Shown here: positions 32,340 to 43,725 of the stretch, piece by piece
Layout: every line of letters starts with the position of its first letter
Position numbering within the stretch: position 1 is the stretch's first letter
Assembly (NCBI RefSeq): GCF_030247195.1
Contig: NC_080671.1
Coordinates: 209,501,993 to 209,565,992, forward strand
Source of the DNA: Topomyia yanbarensis
Taxonomy: Eukaryota; Arthropoda; Insecta; Diptera; Culicidae
Length of the DNA stretch: 64,000 bases
Direction: 5' to 3'
The notes under the pieces: generated by a model
Told to the model about the DNA's origin: nothing
Seen by the model: only the letters and a program-made list of their open reading frames with translations
Database searches by the model: none
Program-made: the position numbers and the translations under genes

Positions 32340-32520
32340 CTTGGTTTATTGATAATTATCATGAAAAATAAATCGTACAGAGATTTTAGTCATTTGCCTC
32401 TTTGCCGGGTTAGAGAAATTTCTTTAACAAAATCTCTAGCCCTATGTGCGGGGTTGGGAATTGAACCCAGGTGAGCTGCGTACAAGGCAATCGATTTACC
32501 AACTACGCTATCTTCCCCCC
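32340..32520 (-). mobile_element. tRNA-derived SINE
   Basis: The minus strand carries a Pol III A box (TAGCGTAGTTGG, 32510-32499) and B box (GGTTCAATTCC, 32467-32457) in a tRNA-like head. A body follows that includes 'agagattttgttaaagaaat' and an AT-rich tail. The head lacks the foldable stems and conserved positions of a working tRNA, so it is scored as a SINE, not a tRNA gene. Confidence 0.8.
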
Positions 32521-32877
32521 ACGAGGTTAAGTAAGGTAATTGAAGTTAATACTACTAGACTAGATGTTGTGTATAGACGTAAACAACGTCAAGAAATGGT
32601 TGGGTGTGATCTGTTCAAATCCCGAACCCTACCCGAATCCGAAAATTCCAAATTCGAAAAACCAAAACCGGTCCAAAAACCCGAACCCTACCATCTCTAG
32701 TTCATACTCAAAATGTTTTTCTCGTATTTCGAATAGTTTAAATTACTTGCAACTTTGAGAAAGGTTTCCGGTTTAATTCCACTATATTATCAGCTGGACA
32801 TATACAAACACCGTGTAATATGTAATACGATAAAAATGTTATTTTTAAAGCACTTTCAATTTTTCAAGCGGAATTTT

Positions 32878-35800
32878 ACAGACGGTACTGCAAACATCTT
32901 CAAGCATATTTGAGCAGACAACTGCTTTGAGATGGTTATTGCATTACGCCTCGATAGTGGTGCCCCGAAGAGACCGAGAGGGCTTATGGGCCTTTTTTAT
33001 GTTTTGTGTTATTTCATACTCTGCACCAGCCCAAACCAACAGTCAGCTAAGAGCCTGTGCGCACTGGCGTGGCCGATTGGCGGGTCGCCGTGGATTGACT
33101 TTCTCTGTGGGCTGTGTTTGCAGACATTGTTCAACAGCTTAACGGCAGTCTTTGTGGGCACGGCTCGCAGTGGAAGTCATTATGTGTCGATTTATCGGTC
33201 GACCTCGTCAACGTGCACAGGCGCATTAGGGTTGGACAGAGAGGTGGTGGAATTCGCGGACGGGGGAGGCGGTTTTTTCCGCACCGTGTGTCGGGTCTTC
33301 ATGGGAGTCAGTCAGCAGTACTGTAACAACATTCTACATGCGCTGATTGATTTTTGTGGGGATCTGACATGCGGTGTGGAGGGGAGCTGCTTTTTTCGTT
33401 TGCGAGTTTTGCGCATTCTCTGTCCGACCTTAAAAAAAATGAAAAAAAAATAACAGTAGAACCCTATTAGTTGTGTTGTGTTGTAATAATTGTAGTTTTT
33501 GGTACTAGTGTACAGTTGTGTGCTAGTCGTGTGTCTATCTGTGTATGTGGGTCTTCTGAGTATTTGTGACATATGGGACAGGGAATGGATGCAGAACTGG
33601 CTTATATGAACCCTCTCCTAGGTTGTCGGGTTTGACGGTATTGCAAACATCTTCAAGCATATTTGAGCAGACACCTGCTTTAAGATGGTTATTGCATTAC
33701 GCCTCGATAGTGGTGCATCGAGGAGACCGAGAGGGCTTATGGGCCTTTTTTATGTTTTTTTGTTATTTCATACTCTGCACCAGCCCAAACTAACAGTCAT
33801 CTAAGAGCCTGTGCACACTGGCGTGGCCGATTGGCGGGTCGCCGTGGAGTGACTTTTTCTGTGGGCTGTGTTTACAGACATTGTTCAACAGCTGTCTTTT
33901 TGAGCACGGCTCGCAGTGGGAGTCATTGTGTGTCGATTTGTCGGTCGACCTCGTCAACGTGCACAGGCGCATTAAAAAATAACAGTAGAACCCTATTAGT
34001 TGTGTTGTGTTGTAATAATTGTAGTTTTTAGTACTATTGTAAAATTGTTATGTGCTAGTCGTATGTTTATCTGTGTATGTGTTCGTCTGAGTATTTGTGA
34101 CATATGGGTCAGGGAATGGATGCAGAACTGGCTTGTATGATAGAATAGTGGGTATTTCTTCTTTGGATCTCTTTTTATCGGTGTTCAATTCGTACATTCG
34201 ATTCGACTCATTTGGATTGGATGAATGAAGGTACGATTAATTTACCGACGCACATCAATCATCCATTCTCGGTCAGCATAGCATGAGAAACTTTTAACGG
34301 AATGCAATTGTCGTTAATAGTAAATATATATCATTTTCTGGCATTTAGACGATTCAAAGTAGTTTTATTGCATGTTACATGTGTGTTGTTCAATTACTAT
34401 TCAATAACAGTACTTACGCTGCTCTTTATTTCATTTTATTTTATTTATTTTCGGTCTCATGCGTCATATTCCTCTGATGACTTCTCCGAGTTAATTTAAC
34501 ATAAAAGGGCAACATTGCTGTCAACAATGACTATTCGCTGCCATCAGACGTCGCCAGGTTTTGGAAGAATTGAGATGTGCTCTCATACTCAGTTGAATCA
34601 GATAAGTAGGAACGACCAACAAACGGCAAGTAGCATATTACACATGTCTTATTTTAATCCATAAATATTATTTGTATTAACTTATTATTTACAGGTAACA
34701 CACATATCTCAACACACAACACTTCCCATACACACGTAAACATTCAAACTCGCAAATTTACAAATGCTCGACGGGTGACTGGGCCAAGTGCATTCACTCG
34801 TAGGATCTATCATTTCGATGATCGCCTCGATTCTACCAAACCAGTGCACAATTGAGCTGATTTAAGCTAGTCTCGTCTGGTGAATGCATGTAACCTGGAG
34901 GCCCCAGACACGACAGGACGAGACGGACAGATGACGGACAGGACTTGACGGGGCCTAGTTCAGAGTTTTAGGTATTCTTCAATGCACGGCTAGCGACATA
35001 AAAAAAAAGAAAGGATCTGCTATGTGTGGTGGTTGGCTATTCAAGTATTGGTAGAGTTTGAAGTACTAATGTATGTCTTTCATGTCATGATCATAAATTC
35101 AGCTGTATCTTGTACCTATCTAATCTATTACGTCTCTCATATATTGTCCTTTATTTCTTCGTTTTGAGTCCTATACTGCCATTCTACACCCGCCTTCAGC
35201 TGGGTCAGCAAAGATGGTGATCAGGAATCAGAATATAAGATGGTGATAGTGAACGTCTTAACACTCACACATTCTCAAACGCGGTCTCAAGCGGGATCCT
35301 ACAAAAATGCCCTCGCGTACGCGATTGCAAATCGATCACGTCCGGAAGACTATTCTTGATCCTAGATGCCTAGGTCCATGCCTTCAGCGGGACCAATTAA
35401 GAAAATACGCCCATACCTATTAGACAACACGTCTCATGGCGACATGACCGGGAACCCTATCGATATAAACGATCCCACTTTCTGCCAGAATTCTAACCGC
35501 GCACCGAAAATTTAATATCAGACTCAGTTCGCGCGACCATTCAAGAACACACGTTACAAAATCGCGTCAGCGCACAAACGTTAGAGCCCCTAGCGATTTT
35601 CCAAGCAACCTACGCCCACGAACTCGCAAAAATGATTACACCCCGGTGATAAGGTGAAAATCTCAGCACTCATAAACTTAGCAATACGATCTCAAGCGTC
35701 AACCTACAAACTCCCGCGCTCGCGCCATCATGAATCGGGATCGTCCGGAAGACTGTATCCTCGGTACCAACAATCTAGGTCCTTGTTAATTAATAAAAAA

Positions 35801-36755
35801 TAATAAAATTGAAAACTAACTCCCATATCCACTAGACAAAACGTTCCATGGCGACATGACCGGAAACTCTAGTGATATGGGGTAACTCTCTCCCTGTCAG
35901 AATGTGATCCGTACACCGAAAGCTAAAGATCAGAATGACGGTCCGCGAATATATGAATGGCCGCAGGGTTTCAAAATCGAATTTATACACGCGAAGTCAC
36001 ACGCGACAAACACGTCAACATACGAACGCTTTAGCCCTTCGCGATCATCTACGCACACCTATGCCCGCGATCGCGTAAACTTGATAACACTCCGGCAATT
36101 GTGTGAACGTTTTAGTACTTATGAAGTTACAAACGCGGTCTCAAATGCGAACCCGTAAACGCGCGCGATAAAGAATCGGTCACGTCCGGAAATCTTTAGC
36201 CTTCATTCTAGCAATTTAGGTCCATACATTCAGTTGGACCAATCCAAAAAAAAAAATAAAGCTCATATCCACTAGATCACGCGTTCTACGGCGACATGAA
36301 TGGGAATTCTAATGATATGTAAGAACCCACTTTCTTCTGGAATCTGAACCGTACACAAAAAATTAAGTATCAGATTCACGGTCCGCGCGCGATCATTCTA
36401 GAACACAAGCAAATACGCGAAAGGCACACGGTTATGAAATAGAATTTATACACGCGAAGTTCATACACGTTAGCACACGCGACATACAAACGCGATCGAG
36501 CACGTTAACATACAAATGTTCGAGCCTTCGCGATGACACACGCGATCGCGAGTCCCTACGCCCGCACATGCCTGAACCGTACAATGAATATCACATTCAG
36601 AATCACGGCCCGCTACAATTGGCCTATTGCAGTGTTTTATTGGGTGACATTGCCTGTCTCGTCTGCAAATTGTAGTATGTGATTCTGACGGGGAGCCCTT
36701 CCGAGTACCTAGCTCTACAGCTCCAGTAGGACAACTCTCGAAAAAAAAAATTATT
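32878..36755 (+). mobile_element. 3-kb non-coding repeat family, copy A
   Basis: Two tandem 5' modules (32878-33610 and 33611 to about 34140) are followed by the middle part, 400-450-bp units (cacgtccggaag near 35338, 35740 and 36181), the 90-bp hairpin (36598-36687) and an A-run (36741-36750). The sequence cggaatttt occurs at 32869-32877 and 36756-36764, a possible target duplication. No coding ORF. Confidence 0.75.
33229..33431. mobile_element. About 203-bp inverted-repeat element inside copy A
   Basis: Starts g-t-t-ggacagagagg; its reverse-complemented end reads g-g-t-cggacagagaa. The two halves pair imperfectly along their length. It interrupts the first 5' module (the second module lacks it). 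A related sequence lies at 16950-17070. Confidence 0.6.
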
Positions 36756-36764
36756 CGGAATTTT

Positions 36765-37188
36765 TCGAAGTTAGTCACTCGAGTTTATATAAAATCATAT
36801 ATTACTATAACTATAGTCCAAGTTTGGCCAAAATGCGACCTACACCAACAGTGCAGATTTGCTAAAATAACAAGCACTTGTTGAGCCTTACTGAGAGTAT
36901 TACAGCAAGGTATCAAACTTAACTTCGAATATTTTCGGTCATAGATATACACTGGTGGTCAATAAAATAGGTGTGATATAAAAATACGTAAAATTTTGAG
37001 ATTTCTCTAGAAATACTTTTATACTCAGACATTTTATAGTTAGGTACACTCGCAAATATGAAAAAGAACAGTTTATGTGTGAATTAAATGTTATGCTATA
37101 TCGTAACTGTTAAGAGTACCTGGTCAGTGAAATAGGTGTATTGTAATCCATTGCATTTAAATTTTTCAAGTCGAATGATTTTAAGACT
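36765..37188. other. Flank with Tc1-like terminus at 36948
   Basis: TA followed by CACTGGTGGTCAATAAA at 36948-36966 resembles a Tc1-group terminus. No transposase ORF follows. The frames near 37470-37805 are broken and unassigned. Confidence 0.4.
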
Positions 37189-37192
37189 TTAA

Positions 37193-37298
37193 CCCATTAT
37201 AATCCAGAGTTGTCTAAAGAGAGCCAAAAGAAGTGATGTCTTCAATTTCACCATGTTTTATTCGTGCAATTTTGGTCGAATAACTTCTTTTTAAGTAC
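37193..37298. mobile_element. piggyBac-like MITE fragment
   Basis: TTAA (37189-37192) followed by CCCATTATAATCCAGAG, matching the left end and first 100 bp of the element at 41160-41677. It breaks off near a ccctccccaaggtttagggg sequence that also opens copy C of the 3-kb repeat. Confidence 0.6.
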
Positions 37299-37809
37299 AT
37301 CCCTCCCCAAGGTTTAGGGGAGTGATGTGCCAGAGTTGTGATCGAGTGTATTAGTTGTCCATAGTAACGAAGTATAAGTGGCATGGGTTTGGTAAAGATG
37401 TGGTGGTGTATAAGTCATGTAATTTTGTTCGTCAATAATACCGCTACAACCACAGGACACGTGTTACCATTGGAAATGGCACAGCGTAGGCATCGTGTGT
37501 AATTTAAAGCTGGTGAGAAATTTCCAATAGAATTACTTAAATGTCATCCAATATTCCTTTCATTTATTTAACACCGGGAAGCGAGCAATGCAGATGAGCA
37601 TTTGCGGGGACTGTCGGCCTGTTTATGGATTTTTCGTTGCAAGGTTTTATATCGGAAGACCTTCGTTACAGGGTTATATATCGGTGGTTGTTGTGCTAGC
37701 ACAGTATTTGTTAAATTAGAGCGATATTTTCCAGGGCGTTCTATTTTGGATGGTCAATGGACTTTCCGCAAGCATAATTTGAGATACTACTGTCGGATAA
37801 ATTAGGCGA

Positions 37810-38531
37810 CAGGGTTACCAAAACACAGAATAATCTGTATTTATACAGATTTTTCAGTCATTTTCAGACCAAGAATCTGTATGTGCAGATTTTTGCATGT
37901 ACGTACAGATATACAGATTTTTGAGAAGTGATGTTACTAAACCTATTTTAGAAATATTTTTTTAGTTTCAGTAATACTTCCTCTGTGTCTCTTTCAGTTT
38001 AGCCCTCTATATTAGGCTGCGCACGCTGATGAAGTCGACTTAAAAATGACTTTTGCTGTCAGCCGTGTTGACAATCATTGCTTCACAGCTAAATGGCAGT
38101 GTTGGTAAACCCGGCTAATAGTAAAAGTCATTATTTATGTCGACTTCGTCCGCGTGCACAGCCTAATTAAAAAAAAAATTGTCCGAAAATTCGATAGCTA
38201 CATTGGTCGACTTAATGTATGTAACATTATATATCAACAAAAGTCATTAAATGAAGAAGAAAATGATTTTTCCATTGTGCACATCGGTAAAGTTCAAGTT
38301 TCTGGATGCAAAATATCAGAACGATTTGTAGTGTTTTTTTGACGAAAATGTAAGCAGGTCCTTGCTTGACTGATTTTAACCACAGGAATTAATATCTTCG
38401 ATAGAAAATCCACCAAAACGTTAAACAACTCAACTGATTCGTTACAGATATCGACACAGATTTTTCGAAGAGTAAATACAGATGAAAAGATTTTTTAGGA
38501 CAAAAATACAGATTTAATTTTGGCAACCCTG
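37810..38531. mobile_element. 722-bp non-autonomous hAT-like element
   Basis: TIRs CAGGGTTACCAAAA and TTTTGGCAACCCTG. Flanked by ttaggcga (37802-37809) and ttaggcaa (38532-38539), an 8-bp target duplication with one mismatch, as expected for hAT. Interior is rich in 'cagat' repeats and carries a second small MITE. Confidence 0.85.
38014..38166. mobile_element. ~153-bp MITE nested in the hAT-like element
   Basis: Ends TTAGGCTGCGCACG and CGTGCACAGCCTAA, with an inner gtcgac inverted block. Its interior is homologous to part of the 5' module of the 3-kb repeat (for example 33051-33225 and 43063-43240). Confidence 0.7.
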
Positions 38532-38539
38532 TTAGGCAA

Positions 38540-40010
38540 TTCACTTTTTCCACAGCTCGTTGAGGGGATGGTGTGTGAGTTTAATGGGCGCACAGTCATT
38601 CTTGTCCTTAAGGGGCGTTTTGCACTACAAGAGAAAAATACATTTTTATAGCACATTGGAGAAAGGATTTTATCCCAAAGGGATTCGTTTTCTGAGAAGC
38701 TTCGAAAAGTAGTTGAGGTTTACAAGTTTCTCCAGCTTTTTTGTTGGTTTTTACATGAAGTGGATTTGAAGGTTATGGAATCAATGCTTTCGAAATATGG
38801 TACACCATAATCATATTGCTCCACGAGGAGTTTTTCTATAATTATACTCGTATAGGTCCCGCTTCAGAGCCGCCAATTAGACTAAATGCTTTGCCCCTCG
38901 TTTCGCTTCTACGAAAGGCAGTCCGATTACGCATTCATACACACACGCAGGCATGATTTCAAACAAATCTCGACAAACATATGATTACGGCGTGAATGTG
39001 ATTACGTAGGAGGAAGCCAAAGTCCCTCTAAGCAAGGTCCTAGCATGCGTCAAAAGTGACTCAAAACCAGAGCCGACGCGTGGTTCCACCATCAACCTGT
39101 TCAATATACCGAAAAGGCCCTTAAAACGCCACAATCACATCTAATTCGACTTCATGAGACGATTCTGATCAGATGATTATTTCTTATGACTTTACTCGAG
39201 TGGGTTTGACGTCCGATAAAATCGTCGATTCCATCCAACATCTAACGAAAAGGACCAATGAAAGATGTTCGTCGACGGCTTTTTCTGTTCGCAGAAGCAA
39301 AAAAATCCACCGGTGAATTGTCAAACAATCGTCTGGTAGAATGCTTAAAAGAGTAAAAAGTATATAACAAAACAGCCAAGTATAAAAGGATCATTGAGCA
39401 GAGTTAATAATCGAAGCTCTTTTTTGACGGCTGGAAATGAACTCGTGGTAAATAAAAAAATTATTCATTCCAAAATTCATGTTATTCATTCAGTTGAATA
39501 TCGTGCAATAATATTCAATTCACTAATTATCGAGGTAAATGTTTTCAAATGTTGGTAAAGCATGTAAAATAATTGAGTGTAGAACTCATAGATGACGACA
39601 CGAATGAACTCGTGATGAACAAAGTTCATGTTTGACAATTCTCGGTGGTTTGTTTATTTCGTCGGTTGCGCCTACTTTGATGTGTTTGATTCGTTGGTGG
39701 ACGTTCACTTCATGCAATAATCGGAGACGAATGAAAACGTGCACTAAATGAATGGGCTGCTTGTTCGTTTGACGTTTTTAGTTGTGTTACTAAATATTGA
39801 AAATGAATGCTACTGAATATGATCAATTTTCATTCAATGAATTCGAAGATTTGTAACTCTGTCATTGAATACTGAATATGAATAAAATATTGAATGATAT
39901 GAATTAACTTGAAATGTATAATCTTATGTTCTACACACCAAGAAATAATCGTCTTTCTGTAGAAGAAAAATTTAATTAGTTGTCAACCGGTTTAAAATCA
40001 TACCTTAATT
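38540..40010. other. Unassigned region
   Basis: No supported gene. Contains a 23-bp fragment of the 237-bp MITE terminus (38968-38990). From 39430 to 39900 there is a stretch rich in 'gaatgaa/ttcattc' words and inverted copies of 'tgaactcgtg'. Confidence 0.4.
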
Positions 40011-40246
40011 CAGCGGTTCTCAATCTTTTTCATACCACGGACCCCTTAGAAATAACTATGAGTTGCTGGCCACCCACCCGCCCCCCCCCACATAGGCATC
40101 GATTTTGTATGTTATCAATATGTTATTTTCAGTTTGTTTGACTTGAAATTTCAATATGCACTCGGAAAATATCTTTTTCTTCGCGGACCCACAGCAAAGA
40201 CTTCACGGCCCCTAGGGGACCGCGGACCCCAGGTTGAGAATCACTA
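40011..40246. mobile_element. 236-bp hAT-like MITE
   Basis: TIRs CAGCGGTTCTCAATC and GGTTGAGAATCACTA. Perfect 8-bp duplication CCTTAATT at 40003-40010 and 40247-40254. The CAGNGGTTCTCAA terminus is typical of hAT MITEs in many animals. Confidence 0.9.
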
Positions 40247-40254
40247 CCTTAATT

Positions 40255-41155
40255 CTTTCAAATGGTATAGAAATTAGAATGTTCCACATGCAATTTATTG
40301 AATCTAGAAAAAAATATTTTTCTCGTAGGCATGAAATATTTAACATCAACCCGTTCATTATAAAAATAGAGCTCGAAATCATTCGAACAACCCCTGGTTT
40401 GAGTTTATGTCCATTTTACACTCTCAGTAGAGTTTTTAACATGTAATGGCAAAGAGCAAACAATTTTTTTAAAGCAAAAGTAGACAATTCATTATTATCG
40501 TTGAACCAACTAAATACATACGCCCCTACCCTACCACAACTCTTCTCCCATATGGACTCGATACCAATGCACGCTAGTTCAATATTTGACTTGAACCGGT
40601 ACAAAAGGAAATAGAAAAAGCCAATGTGCCATACACACTGTATCACTTACGATAACACGATATAAGATTATGATTCACAGTAACACACGATCATTTCACT
40701 CGTTACCACAATGAGTGGCACAATGAGGCACACGTCTGACAACTCAAAAACTGTCAACAAAGTGTAGTTAAATAATCATAGCAACCATTGCTTTTGTTTT
40801 ACTGAACACCATGGCACATCGTGGCACATTGCGGCACAAGCTACCACGCTGTTTATTTGTGAGCACAATTCGATTTGTGCTAAGCGGCTCACCCATTGGA
40901 AAAAGCCGTTGCTCATGACACTCACGCTGCTGTCCCAACTGTCGTTCATGCAACTGCTCAATCCAGAGCATGCGGTGAGAGTACGAGATGCGTGCCTGTT
41001 TGTGGTTGAACCGGTTATGGGGAGACAGACAATTTCATAAATTCTACTCGCTGGGCACGCTAGGTTGGTTTATCGTTCGGATCAAATTGTCGAACTTCAA
41101 GGCTTGCAGATTATTACTCTTATTTAAATTAATTTGCGTGCTGCTGCCGTTAATT
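40255..41155. other. Unassigned region
   Basis: No recognisable ORF or repeat. A cluster of 'ggcacatygyggcaca' words occurs near 40720-40840. Confidence 0.35.
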
Positions 41156-41159
41156 TTAA

Positions 41160-41677
41160 CCCATTATAACCCAGGGGTTTCAAAAAGTGAGCCAAATGCA
41201 GTGATATCTTCAATTCCACCAAAAATGTATCAAAGATTATGGGAAAAATAAAATCACCGCTTAAAATGGTTTTGAGAATGAAAATATCTCGTGCAAAAAA
41301 TTTCGTACGCTTAAATAAAAACAACAAATTTTAAGTTGTTTGACATGTTTCCTCGGATTTTCTGATAGACAACACTTCTTTTACCCCTTTAGGAACATTT
41401 TGCCACATAATGGAATTATTAACACGAATTCCAACAATAAAATTCAATTAAATGTATTGCTTACTTTTCAGCCGCCATTTGCCCCAACTATACACGGTTC
41501 AAAAATGTAAACAAAGTTATAAAACATGGCAGTTGTCTTGTTTCACAATGAAATATGAGGTGCAATGATCCCATTAGCGCAATAATAAAGCAGTTAGATG
41601 CCAAAATTCTGCAGTAAATACGCGTTAAACGATGGATAGTTCTGCGTATGAAATTTCATACGCTAGGATATAATGGG
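41160..41677. mobile_element. 518-bp piggyBac-like MITE
   Basis: Bounded by TTAA on both sides (41156-41159 and 41678-41681), with TIRs CCCATTATAACCCAG and CTAGGATATAATGGG. TTAA duplication plus CCC-initial TIRs is the piggyBac signature. A fragment of the same family lies at 37193. Confidence 0.85.
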
Positions 41678-41781
41678 TTAACTGAAAATAGATTTTGGGT
41701 CGTCAGATTTTGCTTACCTGTTCAATGAACAGGTTGAACGTACCGACGCGTCGCCTCTGCTCAAAAATGTTAGTGGTAGTG

Positions 41782-43725
41782 AACAGAGACAGCCTATAAA
41801 ACGTGGTGTTGATGACGTACCATTCGCCCAGAGAACCTGTCACACATACAAACGCAGAGACAGTTTTTGTTTTGACGCATGCTAAGACCTTCCTATATAA
41901 GGACTGGGAGGAAGCTATGCATACATTCGCACTTGTGCATGGGAGGCGGGTGGCACCCGTTTGCATGAAAATTAGATAATGCATAGCTTGCCGAATAATA
42001 GATTGTAATTAGAGAATCAACCTGTAATATTTGGTATTTCCGCGTATGGGCTGGAATGGATCGGGACCATCTGCCTTGTTAGTTTTGGATCAATGCTTTT
42101 TAACAAAAACAGAACATTCTAGAAATGATCATTGATTGATCGTCATTTAACATGGTGTTTAAGTAGAACAACACTCCCGATGACTGGCTGTCCGGGGTTG
42201 TTCGACGTAGGTTTTCAGAAATTGATCGCCAGCAACGTTTATGCATATTGCTAAGATCATGTTGTCCACCAGGACGTGTGTCCGGATCTTCTCTCTTTTC
42301 TACTAACACAGTTTCTTTCCCGTGATGTTCGTGGTTAGGGGAGCCAGCTGCCATTTGAGTTGGCAGTGTTCCGAATAGGTTCTATATTTGTGCCGGCCGA
42401 TCTAATGTACATTTGATAAGGGAAATGTAGGAGGGTATCTGCGGTTTTATTGTATGTGTCAATTTTTACTGATTCGAGAAGTGCAAGTGATGATGCTTTC
42501 GAACTCCATCAGTTTGTAGTTTCGCTTGTTGTGGTTAACGGGGTGGTTGCAGCTGATCTCAATAATGATGACAAGCGAGTCGCGCGCGGTAATCGGTTAC
42601 CAAAAGTCAATGTTATTTATTCTTCGAGGACAAAATAGGGAAATCATTCGTGATTTCAAGTCGACTTTTTTCTTCAATATACATAGTGTACGATAAATAT
42701 ATATTGACTGTAAAATCATGTTCGCGTCGCGTCAACATTAAAGATTTATCCGAGATAGCCGGAGTTAACGTCGATTTTGCAATAACACATGCATTATCCA
42801 TAATTACTATTACTTTTATTACAAATATTGAATTAGATATCAATACCCTCCCCTAGGTTGACGGGTTTGACGGTATTGCAAACATCTTCAAGCATATTTC
42901 AGCGTCAGTTTTAAAGAAGCTCTGGTAGACAACTGCTTTAAGATGGTTATTGCATTACGCCTCGAGAGTGGTGCATCGAGGAGACCGAGAGGGCTTATGG
43001 GCCTTTTTTATGTTTTGTGTTTTTTCATACTCTGCACCAGCCCAAACTAACAGTCAACTAAGAGCCTGTGCACACTGGCGTGGCCGATTGGCGGGTCGCC
43101 GTGGATTGACTTTTTCTGTGGGCTGTGTTTACGGACATTGTTCAACAGCTTAACGGCAGTCTTTGTAAGCATGGCTCGCAGTGGAAGTCATTGTGTGGTG
43201 ATTTATCGGTCAACCTCGTCAACGTGCACTGGCGCATTAAAAAAATAACAGTAGAACCCTATTAGTTGTGTTGTGTTGTAGTAGTTGTAGTTGTTTGTAC
43301 TAGTGTACAATTGTGTGCTAGTCGTGTGTCTATCTGTGTATGTGGGCTTCTGAGTATTTGTGGCATATGGACCAGATAGTGGATGCAGAACTGGCTTATA
43401 TGATGGAATAGTGGGTGGTCCTTCTTGGATTGGATAGATGGAGGTACGATTAATTTACCGACGCGCGTCAATCATCCATTCCCCTCCAGCATAGCATGAG
43501 AAACTTCTAGCGGAGTGCAATTGTCGTTAATGGTAAATATATATATCATTTTCTGGTATTTAGACGATTCCAAGTAGTTTTATTGCATGGTACATGTGTG
43601 TTGTTCAATTACTATTCAATAACAGTACTTACGCTGCTCTTTATTTCATTTTATTTTATTTATTTTCGGTCTCATGCGTCATATTCCTCTGATGACTTCT
43701 CCGAGTTAATTTAACATAAAAGGGC
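41782..43725. repeat. Tandem duplication, copy 1 (1944 bp)
   Basis: Repeated at 43726-45669 with constant offset 1944. I saw no difference by eye. The boundary has short microhomology (aacag). The unit comprises about 1.06 kb of flank and the first 880 bp of the 3-kb repeat. Flank ORFs (e.g. 42100-42354 minus) have no recognisable motif. Confidence 0.95.
42846..43725 (+). repeat. 3-kb repeat, copy B1 (5' part only)
   Basis: Same 5' end and left flank as B2. Cut off by the tandem duplication join. Confidence 0.85.

Noticed and set aside
32440..32520. Functional tRNA gene on the minus strand
   Set aside because: A and B boxes are present, but the stems do not form a convincing cloverleaf and a SINE body follows directly.
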